64,000 bases of DNA, from contig FJUW01000024.1 of assembly GCA_900074885.1 (NCBI GenBank), forward strand, positions 496,001-560,000, in the 5' to 3' direction. Shown piece after piece: positions 1 to 11,215 of the stretch (its first letter is position 1; the number at the start of each line of letters is the position of its first letter). The position numbers and the translations under genes are program-made. Source of the DNA: Rhynchosporium graminicola. Lineage: Eukaryota > Ascomycota > Leotiomycetes > Helotiales > Ploettnerulaceae. The notes below the pieces were generated by a model. The model had not been told where the DNA came from. It saw only the letters and a program-made list of their open reading frames with translations, and did not search any database.

Positions 1-2051
1 GCTATATAGTCTCTAATATCTATAAGGTCTAGGTTCTTATACTCTAAAGGATTATTATTATACGGAATATATATTTTAATAAAGATAAGTTCTATATCTC
101 TTCTCTAGAGGAAAGAACTATAATTACTAAAGGGGAGACTTAAATAATCTACGACTTTATTAAGAAAGCTAAAATTTAACTTATTTAAGTTAAGCTCCTT
201 AATAGTATTTCAGAAGATATTCCTAAAGAAGTCTTTTTAGAGACTGAGTTAAATAAAGGAATATCAGAAGATCTTCTTAATCCCTTAGTTTATTTCGCAG
301 AAGCTCGCGATACTTAAGAGAGTCAGAATCTGAAGGTAAAAGGAACTAATAATACTTCTAGAGATTAGCTTAATCTTATTAGCCTTTAGACTCTAGAAGC
401 TACTTTATTAGTAGATATATATAATAAAGAGGTACTAAGATAAGGTGATTATATATTAATCTTAGAGCTTACTATAAGTATAATATAGAGCTTAGGAGAG
501 CTAGCTATAAGTAAGGAAATACTACTTATAGACTACGAAAGGAATATATAAATTAAGAATAAGTAATATAATTACCTCTTAAGTAATTAAGTTAATAAAG
601 AAGTACTTATATCTTCTAATTAAGATACTAAAGAAGTACTCATATCGATAATACCTCGATTATCCAGGATCGAGGTATGAATCCTATATAAACTTTCGCC
701 GGAGAAGCACTAAGTGATTCTCGATTATTCGATTAATAGGTTAGATATAGAATCAGATTTGATTAGATCTTCTGATAAGTCTATTAAGAGATTATTAGAA
801 GTTTAAAGCTTAAATTCTGAAAAGAAGCTTTTAAAAGCTAAGAAGAAAGCTATAAAAAGGCCTAAGTATCTAAAGAAAGTAAATAGTACTCTAGTGTTTT
901 AGATACTAAGTACTATAATAAGCTCTAGACGTATAGAGAACTCTTATCGAAAGATCGAGAGTAAAGAAACTCGAAGTACTTAAATTAAGAATAATCTCTC
1001 TTATAAGGAACTCTAAAATAATCTTAAGATATAAATAGATTCTTAAATATCTATACTTATATCTAATTAGCATATAGATATAGAAAGAGGTATTTTAAAC
1101 TTAAGAATAGTATATAAAATAATCTCAGTATCTTTTAAAACACGCTAGATACTTAAACTAGATAACTTAATAATAGCTATTACTTTAAGAGCTTAGTCTT
1201 TAAATATTAATAGAAAGCTTAAACTTATTAGAATTAAGATAATAGATCTCTTACTAGAACTAAAGAGATTTAATAATCTTAAGAACTATCTAATAAAAGC
1301 TTAGTTTTCTAAAGATATAGATCTAGAAATAGGAAATATAAAGAAATAAAGCTACTAAAAGCTTAAGATATATAATTAGTATATAATATAAACGCTTACC
1401 CCTCTAATATAGGTTTTAAGTATAAATCCGATAAAGATAGATATATTAAAAGATATTACTCTTAGATTATAATTAGAGAGGATCTTTAAAGCGAAGTAAT
1501 AATTATCTTAACTTACGCTAGTAAGCTTAATATAAAATTATTCCGAATAATAATAGCTCTTATAATATACTTCGATCTTAAGATTAAGTACTTTAATATT
1601 ATTAATATATCTATTAATACTTTAAAAGATATTAAAAGAGAAAGAGTATATTACTCCTTTCCTCTTAGAATATCTAATCCTAGAAAGGTACTTAGAGTCG
1701 ATCGCGCTCTCTATAGAATAAGAGATTTTCTATACTTATAGTATAAATATATAACTAATACTTTAACTAAACTTAAGCTATTTCTATATCTAAAGGAGCC
1801 TTATATATTTATAGATAAAGATAAAGATTATAAGTTAATAGTTATATTTTATATAGATAACATATAAGTACTCTTCTATAATAATAATAAGGAGATCGAG
1901 CAGGGCTTTATCGATTATCTGAATACGTAATACGATATATATATTCTAAGTAATATTAAGTAATTCCTTAGTATTAGAGTACTCTATAATAGAAAGCTTA
2001 AAACTATCTTACTTGTATATAATTAGTATATTAAAAAGATCGCGTATAAGT

Positions 2052-2329
2052 TGTAATAACATAAGACTCAAGGCGGTATACGAGTAAGGATAAAACAAGT
2101 AGGGAGGCTAAGAGCGATCTTATATAATCTACTACTAAGGAAACAAAAAGATAAGGAAGGAAGAAGAAGAGAGATAGAGTGCAAGGCACCTTATATACAT
2201 GTGCCGGTACTGGTCCGATACTATACCGAGTCGGATACCAGTTATGCCGGGATACTTATGATGCCTGTGAACTTGGGCCCCGGTATCTATCCTTCTCCTC
2301 ATGTGACATTCAGGTAAGCTGTCGTCACA
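2052..2329 (-). repeat. Solo LTR of gypsy family A
   Basis: A 278-bp copy of the family A LTR in minus orientation, with ends TGTAATAAC and GTCGTCACA that form the short inverted termini of this family. It is flanked by a perfect 5-bp direct repeat TAAGT (2047-2051 and 2330-2334), so it inserted as a full element and lost its interior by LTR-LTR recombination. It interrupts copia-1. It keeps more CpA and TpG than the surrounding DNA, for example around 2200-2330. Confidence 0.92.
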
Positions 2330-2806
2330 TAAGTTTAATTAAATAGATAGAAACTATCTAAATATACTACTTTCTTAACTTAATCTTATTAAGAACTTAA
2401 ATTAAGCTTTAAAGAAGTTAATTAAAGTATTTTAAGAGAGAGTAAGATTAGTTCTCTATTATAGTTATAGTTCGACTAGACGTATTATATAATATCTTAT
2501 AGCTCTCTAAATACTTAAATAATCCCTTATTAGACTATTTTATAGCTATCTACTAGCTAATTCGATATCTTTATAATAATTACTTTCTAAGGATTATTTA
2601 TAGAGGAGAATATTTAAGGGTTTTAGTAATAGTATCTGATGCTTTATTTACAGATAATCTAAACTCTAGAAGATTATCTTAAGGATATCTGATCCTTATA
2701 TATAGAGGACAAGTGATTTAGAAAGCTTTAATATAGGATATAGTTATAACTTTTATAACTTAAGCTAAACTGCTTATATTAGCTAACTTAGTAAAAGAAA
2801 CTATAA

Positions 2807-3175
2807 TATAACGTTCCTGGTTCTGACTAGTACGCGGTATATAAGCTCGTTAGTTAGTATTAGCTATAAAGTAAAGTAAATAAGAAGTTCGGTTCTTAAT
2901 TAGAATTAAGATATTATAAGTAGGTATTAATTACTATATAAATTTGAGCACGAAGCTCCTATCTAATAGTAGAGGTGCTAGTCTTATATAGAACTTTCGT
3001 TCTCTTAGGCTAGCTATATAAGATAGTCTTATAGAGCGCGTAAGCTCTCGCGACTTGTCTAGCCGGCTAATATATCACGTGACCTAAGGTCTACAATAAT
3101 CTTACTAAGTAGTACTAATAGTATTCTAGTGCTAAGATATTTCCAGTGCTAAGACCTCTTCCTAGGTTCGTAATA
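2807..3175 (-). repeat. 3' LTR of B1
   Basis: A 369-bp LTR. On the plus strand it runs from TATAACGTTCC to GGTTCGTAATA, the RIP-altered forms of TG...CA ends. It pairs with the LTR at the other end of B1 over its whole length with scattered transitions. Confidence 0.92.
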
Positions 3176-3264
3176 CTATCTCCTTTCTATCCTAGCGTAT
3201 CCTTACGCTTAAGTACGCCTAAGGAAATATCAACGACTACTTATAGCTATCTCTTTCTTCTATT

Positions 3265-3816
3265 ATACCCCCTGAACGCTTAACTAAAAGAGTCGATTAT
3301 ATTATACTCGAAAGATAAATAGAATTAAGTAGTAAAATTATAGCGCTATATACTAGATATGAAAAAGCGGAATATAAAGAGTATATATCGCCTCGCGATC
3401 TAAAATTAACTTAATATAATTATTACGCTTAACTGAATAAATCCTATAATATTCGTATAAGAAACTGAATACCCGCGGTATCTAAATAGGAGAGTCTAGA
3501 TTTATAAATCGAGAAGTTAGAAGATAAGAAAGACTTAGCTATAGCCGAGTTCTACGCGCGAATTATAAGGTTAAAGAAACAGAAACGTTTCTTATACGAA
3601 AGATAATAAAAGATAATTACTAGTAGTTTAAATTTAATAACTAAGCTCGATACTCTTAAAGCTCTAGAAAAGGAAGAAAAAGAGAAATAAGAGAGAGAGG
3701 AGGCGCCTAAAGATACTAAGCTAGTAAGCGCGGAACCCTCTAGTTCCGATATCCTTATCGACCCCTTATTCGACCCGATAGTTAACCTTCCTTTCGACCC
3801 TATAGACCTACTCTAA
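3265..3816 (+). pseudogene. Decayed antisense reading frame between pol and 3' LTR of B1
   Basis: A frame on the strand opposite to the retroelement's own genes, starting 89 bp inside the 3' LTR and running towards pol. It begins with ATA, probably a mutated ATG, then Pro-Pro-Glu-Arg-Leu-Thr-Lys. It ends at TAA after 183 codons. B2 has the same frame with the same start, stop and length. The product would be charged and mostly helical, with Lys/Glu-rich stretches in the second half and a Ser/Pro/Asp-rich tail. About ten in-frame stops interrupt it, almost all TAA or TAG, as expected from RIP of Gln codons. I do not recognise the protein and infer no function. The upstream leader is pyrimidine-rich. 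Indel-free conservation in two copies is the main support that it once coded. Confidence 0.6.
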
Positions 3817-6800
3817 GCAGATCTGGGTTTTATTAATAGAAATTAGCTAGTAATACTAAGTAGTAAAAGCTTAACTTAGGTTCTTATATATTTTCCGAAT
3901 ATAAGTAGTTCTTCTACTTCACTAGGTATCTAATAATACCTCGTTTATACTAATAGTCTAGTAGTTCCTTTATATCGTATTCTATAAGGAGGTTAACTAG
4001 TTCAGTATATATCTTCAGGGCTAGTAGTACTCTTAGTAGTACTTTTTCTAATAAGGATATATAGAATATCAGGAATATCTTCTTTATTATAGCTAGTAGC
4101 TAGAGTTTATAATTTAAAAGTCCTTTAATATATTTAATTTTTAAAAGTCTAAGTTTCTTATAGTCTAACTTATTACTTAGTCTCTATATATTAATATTTT
4201 TCCGTAGAAAGTAAACCCTATCTCCTTCCTATAGTATTAGCTCCTAACTATAGCTCTTATTATAGTAGTACGTATTTTTCTCTACTATAAACTAGAGTTC
4301 TTCTATAAGTTCCTTATATAAGTCTTAGATATTCCGGACTTAGATATAAGCTATATTATTATCCTTAATAGTAATATTAGGTTCTCTATAAGTAATAGGT
4401 TCGTAATTATAATTCGCGAAGAATAATATAACTTTTATTATTTCTATAGTCGAGCTATTATATATAAACTCTACTAATAATAGTAGTTCTACTTAATTAT
4501 TTTATTAATAGTTAATATAGTAGTATAAGTATACTTTAACTACTTAGTTTATCCTTTTATTTCCTTTATTAGTCTAAGGATAGAAAGCTATTAATAGTTT
4601 CCGTTTAGTCCTTAGGAACTTTATTAAAGTATTTTAGAATTTTAATATAAATAACTTATCTCGATCTGATACTATTTCTTCAGGTACTTTATACTTAAAG
4701 ACTACTTCCTTAAGGTATACTTATACTAAGTATTTAGCTATAAGAATAGATAAGACTAATACTAAGATTATATACTTAATAAGTCTTTCTATAATAACTA
4801 GTATTATATTATAGCTAACTCCTATAACTAGGTCCTTCGATAGCAGTAATAGCCCTATAAAGTCATATAATATAAATTTCAAAGATATTAATAGTATTAG
4901 TAATATAATTATCTACTTATAAGGTATATATTAGAAAGACTTATTCCTAATATAAGTATTATAGTTAGCTAGTACTTCTTTAACTACTTAGCGGAGTCCT
5001 TCTAACTAGTAGTTTCTTGAAATCCTTAGATATGTTTTTTATATCCTTTAGTATCTATACGTAGGAAGCTCGTATTATTCTTTAATATATACTTTTATTA
5101 AGCTTAGTAGAAGCTAAATTTTCCTATTAACTCGTATAATACTATTCTTAATTATATTTCTAGTAATATATTCCTTAGTCTTATCTAAGGATATTCTATT
5201 CTTCTTCTAAGCCTCTTTTAAGGTATTATACTAAAGTCCCTTAATTTCTTACTTAATTATAGTAGTTTCTCTAATATTAATAATTATATCTCTATTATCT
5301 AGCTATCTAAGTAAGATAGTCTTATTATAGATCTTATTATCTTTATAACTTAGTAATCTGCTTAGAGTATCTACTTATATATTATCTTTTCCTTATATAT
5401 ACTTAATAACTAGATTAAAAGAGGCGAGTTCCTCGGACTATTAAGCTAATTAATAATTATCTAAGACCTTAGTAGTTATAAAGGTTCGAAGATTCATATA
5501 GTTAGTATAAATAATAACTAAGAACTTAGCTCCTTATAAGTATATCTTTTAGTTTTTAAATACTTTAATAATCGCTATAAGTTCTTTCTTATATATATTA
5601 TAATTCTATTTAGCTAGAGATATTTTCTCTAAAAAGTAAGCGATTAGATATAATCGTCTTCTATTATCTCGCTATAAGTATATTACGCTAGTATAAGTAT
5701 TAGAGGTATCTATTTCTATTATACTTTCCTTCTTTTCGTTGAAACTATATAAGATTAGTTCTTTTATAAATTCTTTCTTAATCCTCTGAAAAGCTTCCTT
5801 ATACTAGCTAGTCTAAGTAAAAGGAATACCTTTCCTTATTAAGCTTATAAGTAGTTCGGTAATCTTAGAATAGTTTCTAATAAACTATTAGTAGAAATTA
5901 GCGAAACTTAATTATAATTATATATCCTTAATATTCTTTAGCGATTCTTATTCCTTTATAGCTCTAATTTTCTTCGGAGTAATACTTATCTCTCTTAAGC
6001 GAATAATATATCTTAGGAAAGTAACTTATTTAACTAAGAATTTATATTTCGATAATTTTAGTTTAGAATCTACCTTATATAAAGTTTCTATAACTTAGGT
6101 AATATAGCTTTAGTGCGCTTCGATAGTTTCCGAGTATACTAGGATATTATCTAGATAGTATATAGCGAACTTCCTAATAAAATCTTTAAGAATATTATTA
6201 TTTTATTTCTAATATATAGCTAGGGTATTAGTTAAGCTAAATAGTATTACTATATATTCCTATAGCCCTAAGGGTAATACGAAAGTAGTCTTTTACTTAT
6301 ATCTCTCCTTAATTCGGATTAAATTAAATATGTTCTATTAATCTAACTTAGTATATATCTTTACTCTAGCTAGCTTATCCTATAAGTACTAAGTATTTAG
6401 TAAAGGGTATACGTCCCTTATAGTACTATTATTAATTATCTAATAGTCTCTATAAGGTCTCCCTTTAAGATCTCCTACTTTCTTAATTACTAATATATTA
6501 ATAATATAAAGTAACTTAGATTTCCTAATCTATCTTTTCTTTATACTTAACTCTTAGTACTCCTTAAGTATTCTTATAATATTATAGTTATAATAGTAAA
6601 GTTTCTCTGCGATAAGTATTAATCTATCCTTAAAGTTTATCTTATAATCTTAGGGTTTATACTTAAGTAAAGCCCTTATATCTTATAGATCCTTAAATAA
6701 TTTCGAGAACTTCTTATATAGTTTAGGTAGCTACTCTTAAATATTATCTATCTAACTAGGATAATTCCTAGGTTTTATCTAACTAGAAACTTAACTTAAC

Positions 6801-8924
6801 TAGCTAGAGTCTATTAGCGTTATTATTAAGGAGGTAGCGCTAGCTTCTCTTTTACTAGCTAGTTAATTACGTTTATATTTATAGTTACTAAATATAACTC
6901 TCTTAGTTATTTAGTCTATACTAGGATTATAGTTATAAAGCTATAATATTCCTAATATAATATCATATTATCTAGTAAGTATAATATTAAAGTAAAGCGT
7001 TTCTTTATATCTATTAATAATTATCTTTATTCCTCTTATCTTTCTGCGGATCTATCTATTTATCCTAATACCTTTTCTATTTAATAAGGTAAGATAATAT
7101 AGTTTTAAGTTAATAGTAGTAGGAATATTCTATTTCTTAATAAAGGCCGAGTTTATAAAGCGTCTTATAGCTCCTGAATTAATAAGTGCTTTTATCTTAA
7201 TATTATCTATTATAACTAATAAGATTAACTAATCGAACTCTCTAGTAGTAATAAGCTCTAAGTATAGTAGTTTTATTAAGGAGTAATTATATACTTCTTT
7301 AATAATTCTTCTTATTATTTCGTTTAACTAAGTCCTAAGGCTGGGTTTATAAGTAATTAGAGTATAAGGTATATAGTAATAGAGATTAGCTTACCCTTAG
7401 ATCAGATCTAGTACTATTCTCTAATAAGTAGCTAGTTCTAATAAGTATTATTTTCTTTACTAATAGTATTCCTTTTCTATTTCCTTAATAATAGCTTAAG
7501 TATCTTTAATTCGAAGGAACTAATCTAATTATTCGAATTCCTTTAGTTTAAGTTCTCCTTCGAGATTAGCTATATAATAATCTAGTTATTCCTTGATATC
7601 CCTAGTATTAACTTAGAATACTATAGTAATAGTATTATAATAAGTAATAATATAGTTTATACTTAAGTTAGATATATTATAAGTTCGATAATACTTTATA
7701 AAATCGGACTTAGTTCTATTATAAGCTTATATTCTTCTTCTATTATTATAATTTCGAAGAGTCTAGTTCTTATTATTATATAGAAAATTATTATATAGAT
7801 AGTTTCTTTTATCTATAATACTCTAGCTTTCTTAGTCTTTATCTAGAAGTTTAACTAAGTTCTCTTCGAATTCTTCGCTAGATTTATAAGCTATAAAGTC
7901 CTGCGAACTCTATTCTACGCTAGAAGCTTCTTAGTAATCTAGCTTCCTTTCTACTAGTCTGAATTCTCTCTTTAGTTTATTCTAGAGTTTCTTTCTCTAC
8001 TTCTTTTTCTAAGAATAATTATATATAAAGTATCTTAGCTTACTATACGTATAGTATAAGCCCTTCTCTTAGCGTTTATCTTTCTTAGCTTAGCTCTCAG
8101 ATCCTCTTTCTACTTTATCTATTTCTATTAGATTATAATAGTTATATTTATTATTTAAGTAAAGTTAGAAATTTCCTTAATATTTATTATATTATTATAG
8201 AAATTAAGATTTCTAGAAGTAAATAAGTATAAAATATCCTTCTTTTTCCTTTACTTATTCCTAGATTTATTTATTAATAGTAGTAGATACTTTAATTAAG
8301 TTTTCTAAGTTATTTAGTTTATTAGTCTTAGAAAGCTTATTCTTAATATAGTCCTTAAAGCCTTAGTAGTATTTAGCTCTTAATCTACTATCTATCTAAT
8401 CTAATTATATAGAATAGTAATAGAACTTAGTAGTATATTTATAAATAGATTCTCGCTATCGAATTCCGAGTAAGTGCTTCTTAGCTTATTCTTTCTTATT
8501 AAAGTCTCTAAAGACTCCTTTAATAGTAGTAATAAAGCTTATAATAGTTCGAAAGATAACTCGACTCTTTTCGGTTATAATAGTAGAATAAGCCCTAGTT
8601 AGATATCGATTGACTAAGTAATTACTTAAGGCTAGTTAGATCCAGTAAGCTATAGTATTATAAAAGAACGAAGTAATCTATAAGACTTTAAGAGAGTCTA
8701 CTTCGAACTTATCTCTATTAAAGATAAGGTATATTTAGTATTAAAGGATAAATTATCCTAAGTTATTATAGTTTTTATAATAAGTATTAAGTAAGTTAAC
8801 TCGGGGTAGAGTAACTTTATTAATCTTCTCTATCTTATTAACTTAGGATCTTTCTCTTATAACTAATCCTTCTTTAGAAGCTATTTTATTCTTACTAATA
8901 ATACTTCAAGTAAGGTACTTAAAG

Positions 8925-9293
8925 TATAACGTTCCTAGTTCTGACTAGTACGCGGTATATAAGCTCGTTAGTTAGTATTAGCTATAAAGTAAAGTAAATA
9001 AGAAGTTCGGTTCTTAATTAGAATTAAGATATTATAAGTAGGTATTAATTACTATATGAATTTGAGTATAAAGCTTCTATCTAATAGTAGAGGTACTAAT
9101 CTTATATAGAACTTTCGTTCTCTTAGGCTAGCTATATAAGATAGTCTTATAGAGCGCGTAAGCTCTCGCGACTTGTCTAGCCGGCTAGTATATCACGTGA
9201 CCTAAGGTCTACCGTGATCTTACTAGGTAGTACTAATAGTATTCTAGTACTAAGATATTTCCGGTGCTAAGACCCCTTCCTAGGTTCGTGACA
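8925..9293 (-). repeat. 5' LTR of B1
   Basis: A 369-bp LTR matching 2807-3175. The outer end GGTTCGTGACA still shows the unmutated CA terminus, followed by the target repeat TATAG. Confidence 0.92.
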
Positions 9294-9660
9294 TATAGCC
9301 CTTTAGAGATTCTTTAAAGATATTGCCTTCGATATTAGAGAGCCTTAGGAGATCTTTTGTAATAATTAATAAATAATTAGACTAGTTATAAATAAAAGCG
9401 AGAGAATAATTACTAAATTATAATATATTAATATTCGGAATATATAGCTTAAGTAAGAGCACTCTAAGGGATTATTTATAGTGACTTATCTACTAACTAA
9501 CGATATATTAGCAGATAGCCTCATAAAGAATCTTACTCGACATAAACTTAAAGCTTTTAGATCTCTTTTAAACTTTAGAAATTATAGATTATAGATAGAG
9601 GAGCTTTAAGTATAGTATATTAAGTCGCCTACTTAGCGTATTTTTATTTTTATAAAATTT

Positions 9661-10078
9661 AGACTAAAAAACTAGGCTTTTAGAGATCTACGAATACTTA
9701 TATAGAAAAATCAAGATCAAAATCTAATTACTTAATCCTTAGTCTAGACTATTCTTCTAGCGCTTAATCTGATACTTAGTATAATACTTTCGATCCTTAG
9801 AGAGAGTTCTACTACTATATAATCCTATAAACTTGCTAGCAGAAGCTCTACCTATATTACTACTACGATCTCTCTTCTTTAGAGAGGGTCTAAGCTTAAT
9901 AGACTTTATATCAAGTATCTCGACCTCGGAATCCGAACCTTTATTGCCTTTCTTTAAAGCTCTCTTAGCTTTTATATCTTTAAGCACTTCTCGAAGATTT
10001 ATATAACGGTTTTTAAGGAACTAAGTAATTAGCTAAGATATTAAAAGATCAGAATTATTAGAAAAGATTACGGATTCC
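9661..10078. other. Unassigned AT-rich stretch between copia-1 and B2
   Basis: It holds a 76-codon stop-free stretch on the minus strand (9757-9987) whose apparent start is GTG. The frame continues upstream to a TAG in a context that could once have been CAG. The predicted peptide is Lys/Arg/Ser-rich and not recognised. It may be the tail of a longer RIPped frame that resumes beyond B2 at 16830-18000, since B2 inserted here with TSD ATTCC. No gene is called. Confidence 0.35.
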
Positions 10079-10574
10079 TATAACGTTCCTAGTTCTGACT
10101 AGTACGCAGTATACAGGCTCGTCAGTTAGTATCAGCTATAAAGTAAAGTAAATAAGAAGTTCGGTTCTTAATTGGAATTAAGACGTTATAAGCAGGTATT
10201 AATTACTATATGAATTTAAGCACGAAGCTCCTAACTAATAGCAGAAGTGCTAGTCTTATATAGAATCTTCGTTCCCTTATACTAGCTATATAAGACTGTC
10301 TTATAGAGCGCGTAAGCTCTCGCGACCTATCTAGTAGTCTAGCATATCACGTGATCCTAGATTACCTATAGCTATAATACTATTATTACTTTAATACAAG
10401 TAGATATATAGTACTACTCGCTAGTTTATACTATAACCGTATTAGTACCTTTCCTCTAATAGTACTAACTCTTTTCTAGTACTAAAACCCGTCTAGTACT
10501 TACTACTAGGTAGTACTATTAGTATTCTAATACTAGGATAGTTTTAGTACTAAGAACTATACTAGTTCGTAATA
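10079..10574 (-). repeat. 3' LTR of B2
   Basis: A 496-bp LTR from TATAACGTTCC to GTTCGTAATA, the same length as its partner. It contains a CACGTGATC palindrome-like stretch shared with other family B LTRs. Confidence 0.92.
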
Positions 10575-10663
10575 CTATCCCTCTTCTGTCTTAGCGTATC
10601 CTTACGCTTAAGTACGCCTAAGGAAATATCGATAACTGCTTATAGCTATCTTCTTCTTTTATT

Positions 10664-11215
10664 ATACCCCCCGAACGCTTAACTAAATAAGTTAATTATA
10701 TTATACTTAGAAGATAAATAGAATTAAGTAGTAAAATTATAATATTATATACTAGATATAAAAAGGCGGAATATAAAGAGTATATATCGCCTTACGATCC
10801 TAAACTAACTAGATATAATTATTATAACTAACTAAATAAATCCTATAATATTCATATAAGAAACCGGATACTTATAGCTTCCGAATAGGAAAGTCTTAAT
10901 TCCTAAATCGAAAAATTAGAGGATAAGGAAAACTTAGTTATAGCCGAGTTCTATACGCGAATTATAAGGTTAAAGAAATAGAAACGTTTCTTATATAAAT
11001 AGTAATAAAAGATAATTACTACTAGTCTAAACTCGATAGCTAAGCTCGATACTCTTAAAGCTCTAGAAAAGGAAGAAAAGGAGAAATAGAAAAAGGAAGA
11101 GGTACTTAATAATACTAAGTTAATAAGCGCAGAACCCTCTAGTTCTAATATCCCTATCGACTTCTTATTTAACCTGATAGTCGAACTTCCTTTTAACTCT
11201 ACTAACTTACTCTAA
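10664..11215 (+). pseudogene. Decayed antisense reading frame between pol and 3' LTR of B2
   Basis: Equivalent to the antisense frame of B1: it opens with ATA-CCC-CCC-GAA (probably a mutated ATG start), stays collinear for 183 codons and ends in TAA, with no indel relative to B1. Stops inside it differ in part from those of B1. For instance, B1 has TGA where B2 has CGG, so the two copies decayed independently. The predicted product is a Lys/Glu-rich helical protein with an acidic C-terminal third. Function is unknown. Confidence 0.6.

Larger units (their letters stand above)
2807..9293 (-). mobile_element. Ty3/gypsy element B1, complete, RIP-decayed
   Basis: A 6,487-bp LTR retrotransposon bounded by two 369-bp LTRs. 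The target repeat reads TATAA on the left and TATAG on the right, which is one G-to-A change. The interior codes on the minus strand: the reverse transcriptase box (6146-6157) reads Tyr-Leu-Asp-Asn, followed by the ILVYSE-type motif. Order on the minus strand, from right to left, is gag, protease and RT, RNase H, integrase, then a non-pol interval that holds an antisense frame (see 3265-3816). Stops are mostly TAA and TAG. It is inserted in the RNase H part of copia-1, so it is younger than that element. Gypsy assignment rests on the RT motif context and similarity to B2 throughout. Confidence 0.9.
1..9660 (+). mobile_element. Ty1/copia remnant (copia-1), RIP-decayed, in three pieces
   Basis: A decayed copia polyprotein read left to right in three segments: 1-2051, 2335-2806 and 9294 to about 9660, separated by a solo LTR and by element B1. 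About 1510-2050 reads as reverse transcriptase: a region ending in KVLR and ALY, then the YxDD box at 1850-1861, now Tyr-Ile-Asp-Asn. About 2635-2810 continues into RNase H. The frame resumes after B1 with the RNase H end, including a CDNQ-like CNNQ motif and a KNLTRHK-like C-terminus seen in fungal copia elements. Frequent in-frame TAA and TAG codons replace expected Gln or Trp codons, so it cannot be functional. No LTR of its own was recognised and the 5' part lies outside the window. Family assignment is by motif order; copia rather than gypsy is fairly sure. Confidence 0.8.

Noticed and set aside
9757..9987. 76-codon minus-strand frame as a gene
   Set aside because: GTG start inside a longer frame that ends upstream at TAG in RIPped DNA; kept only as part of an unassigned region.
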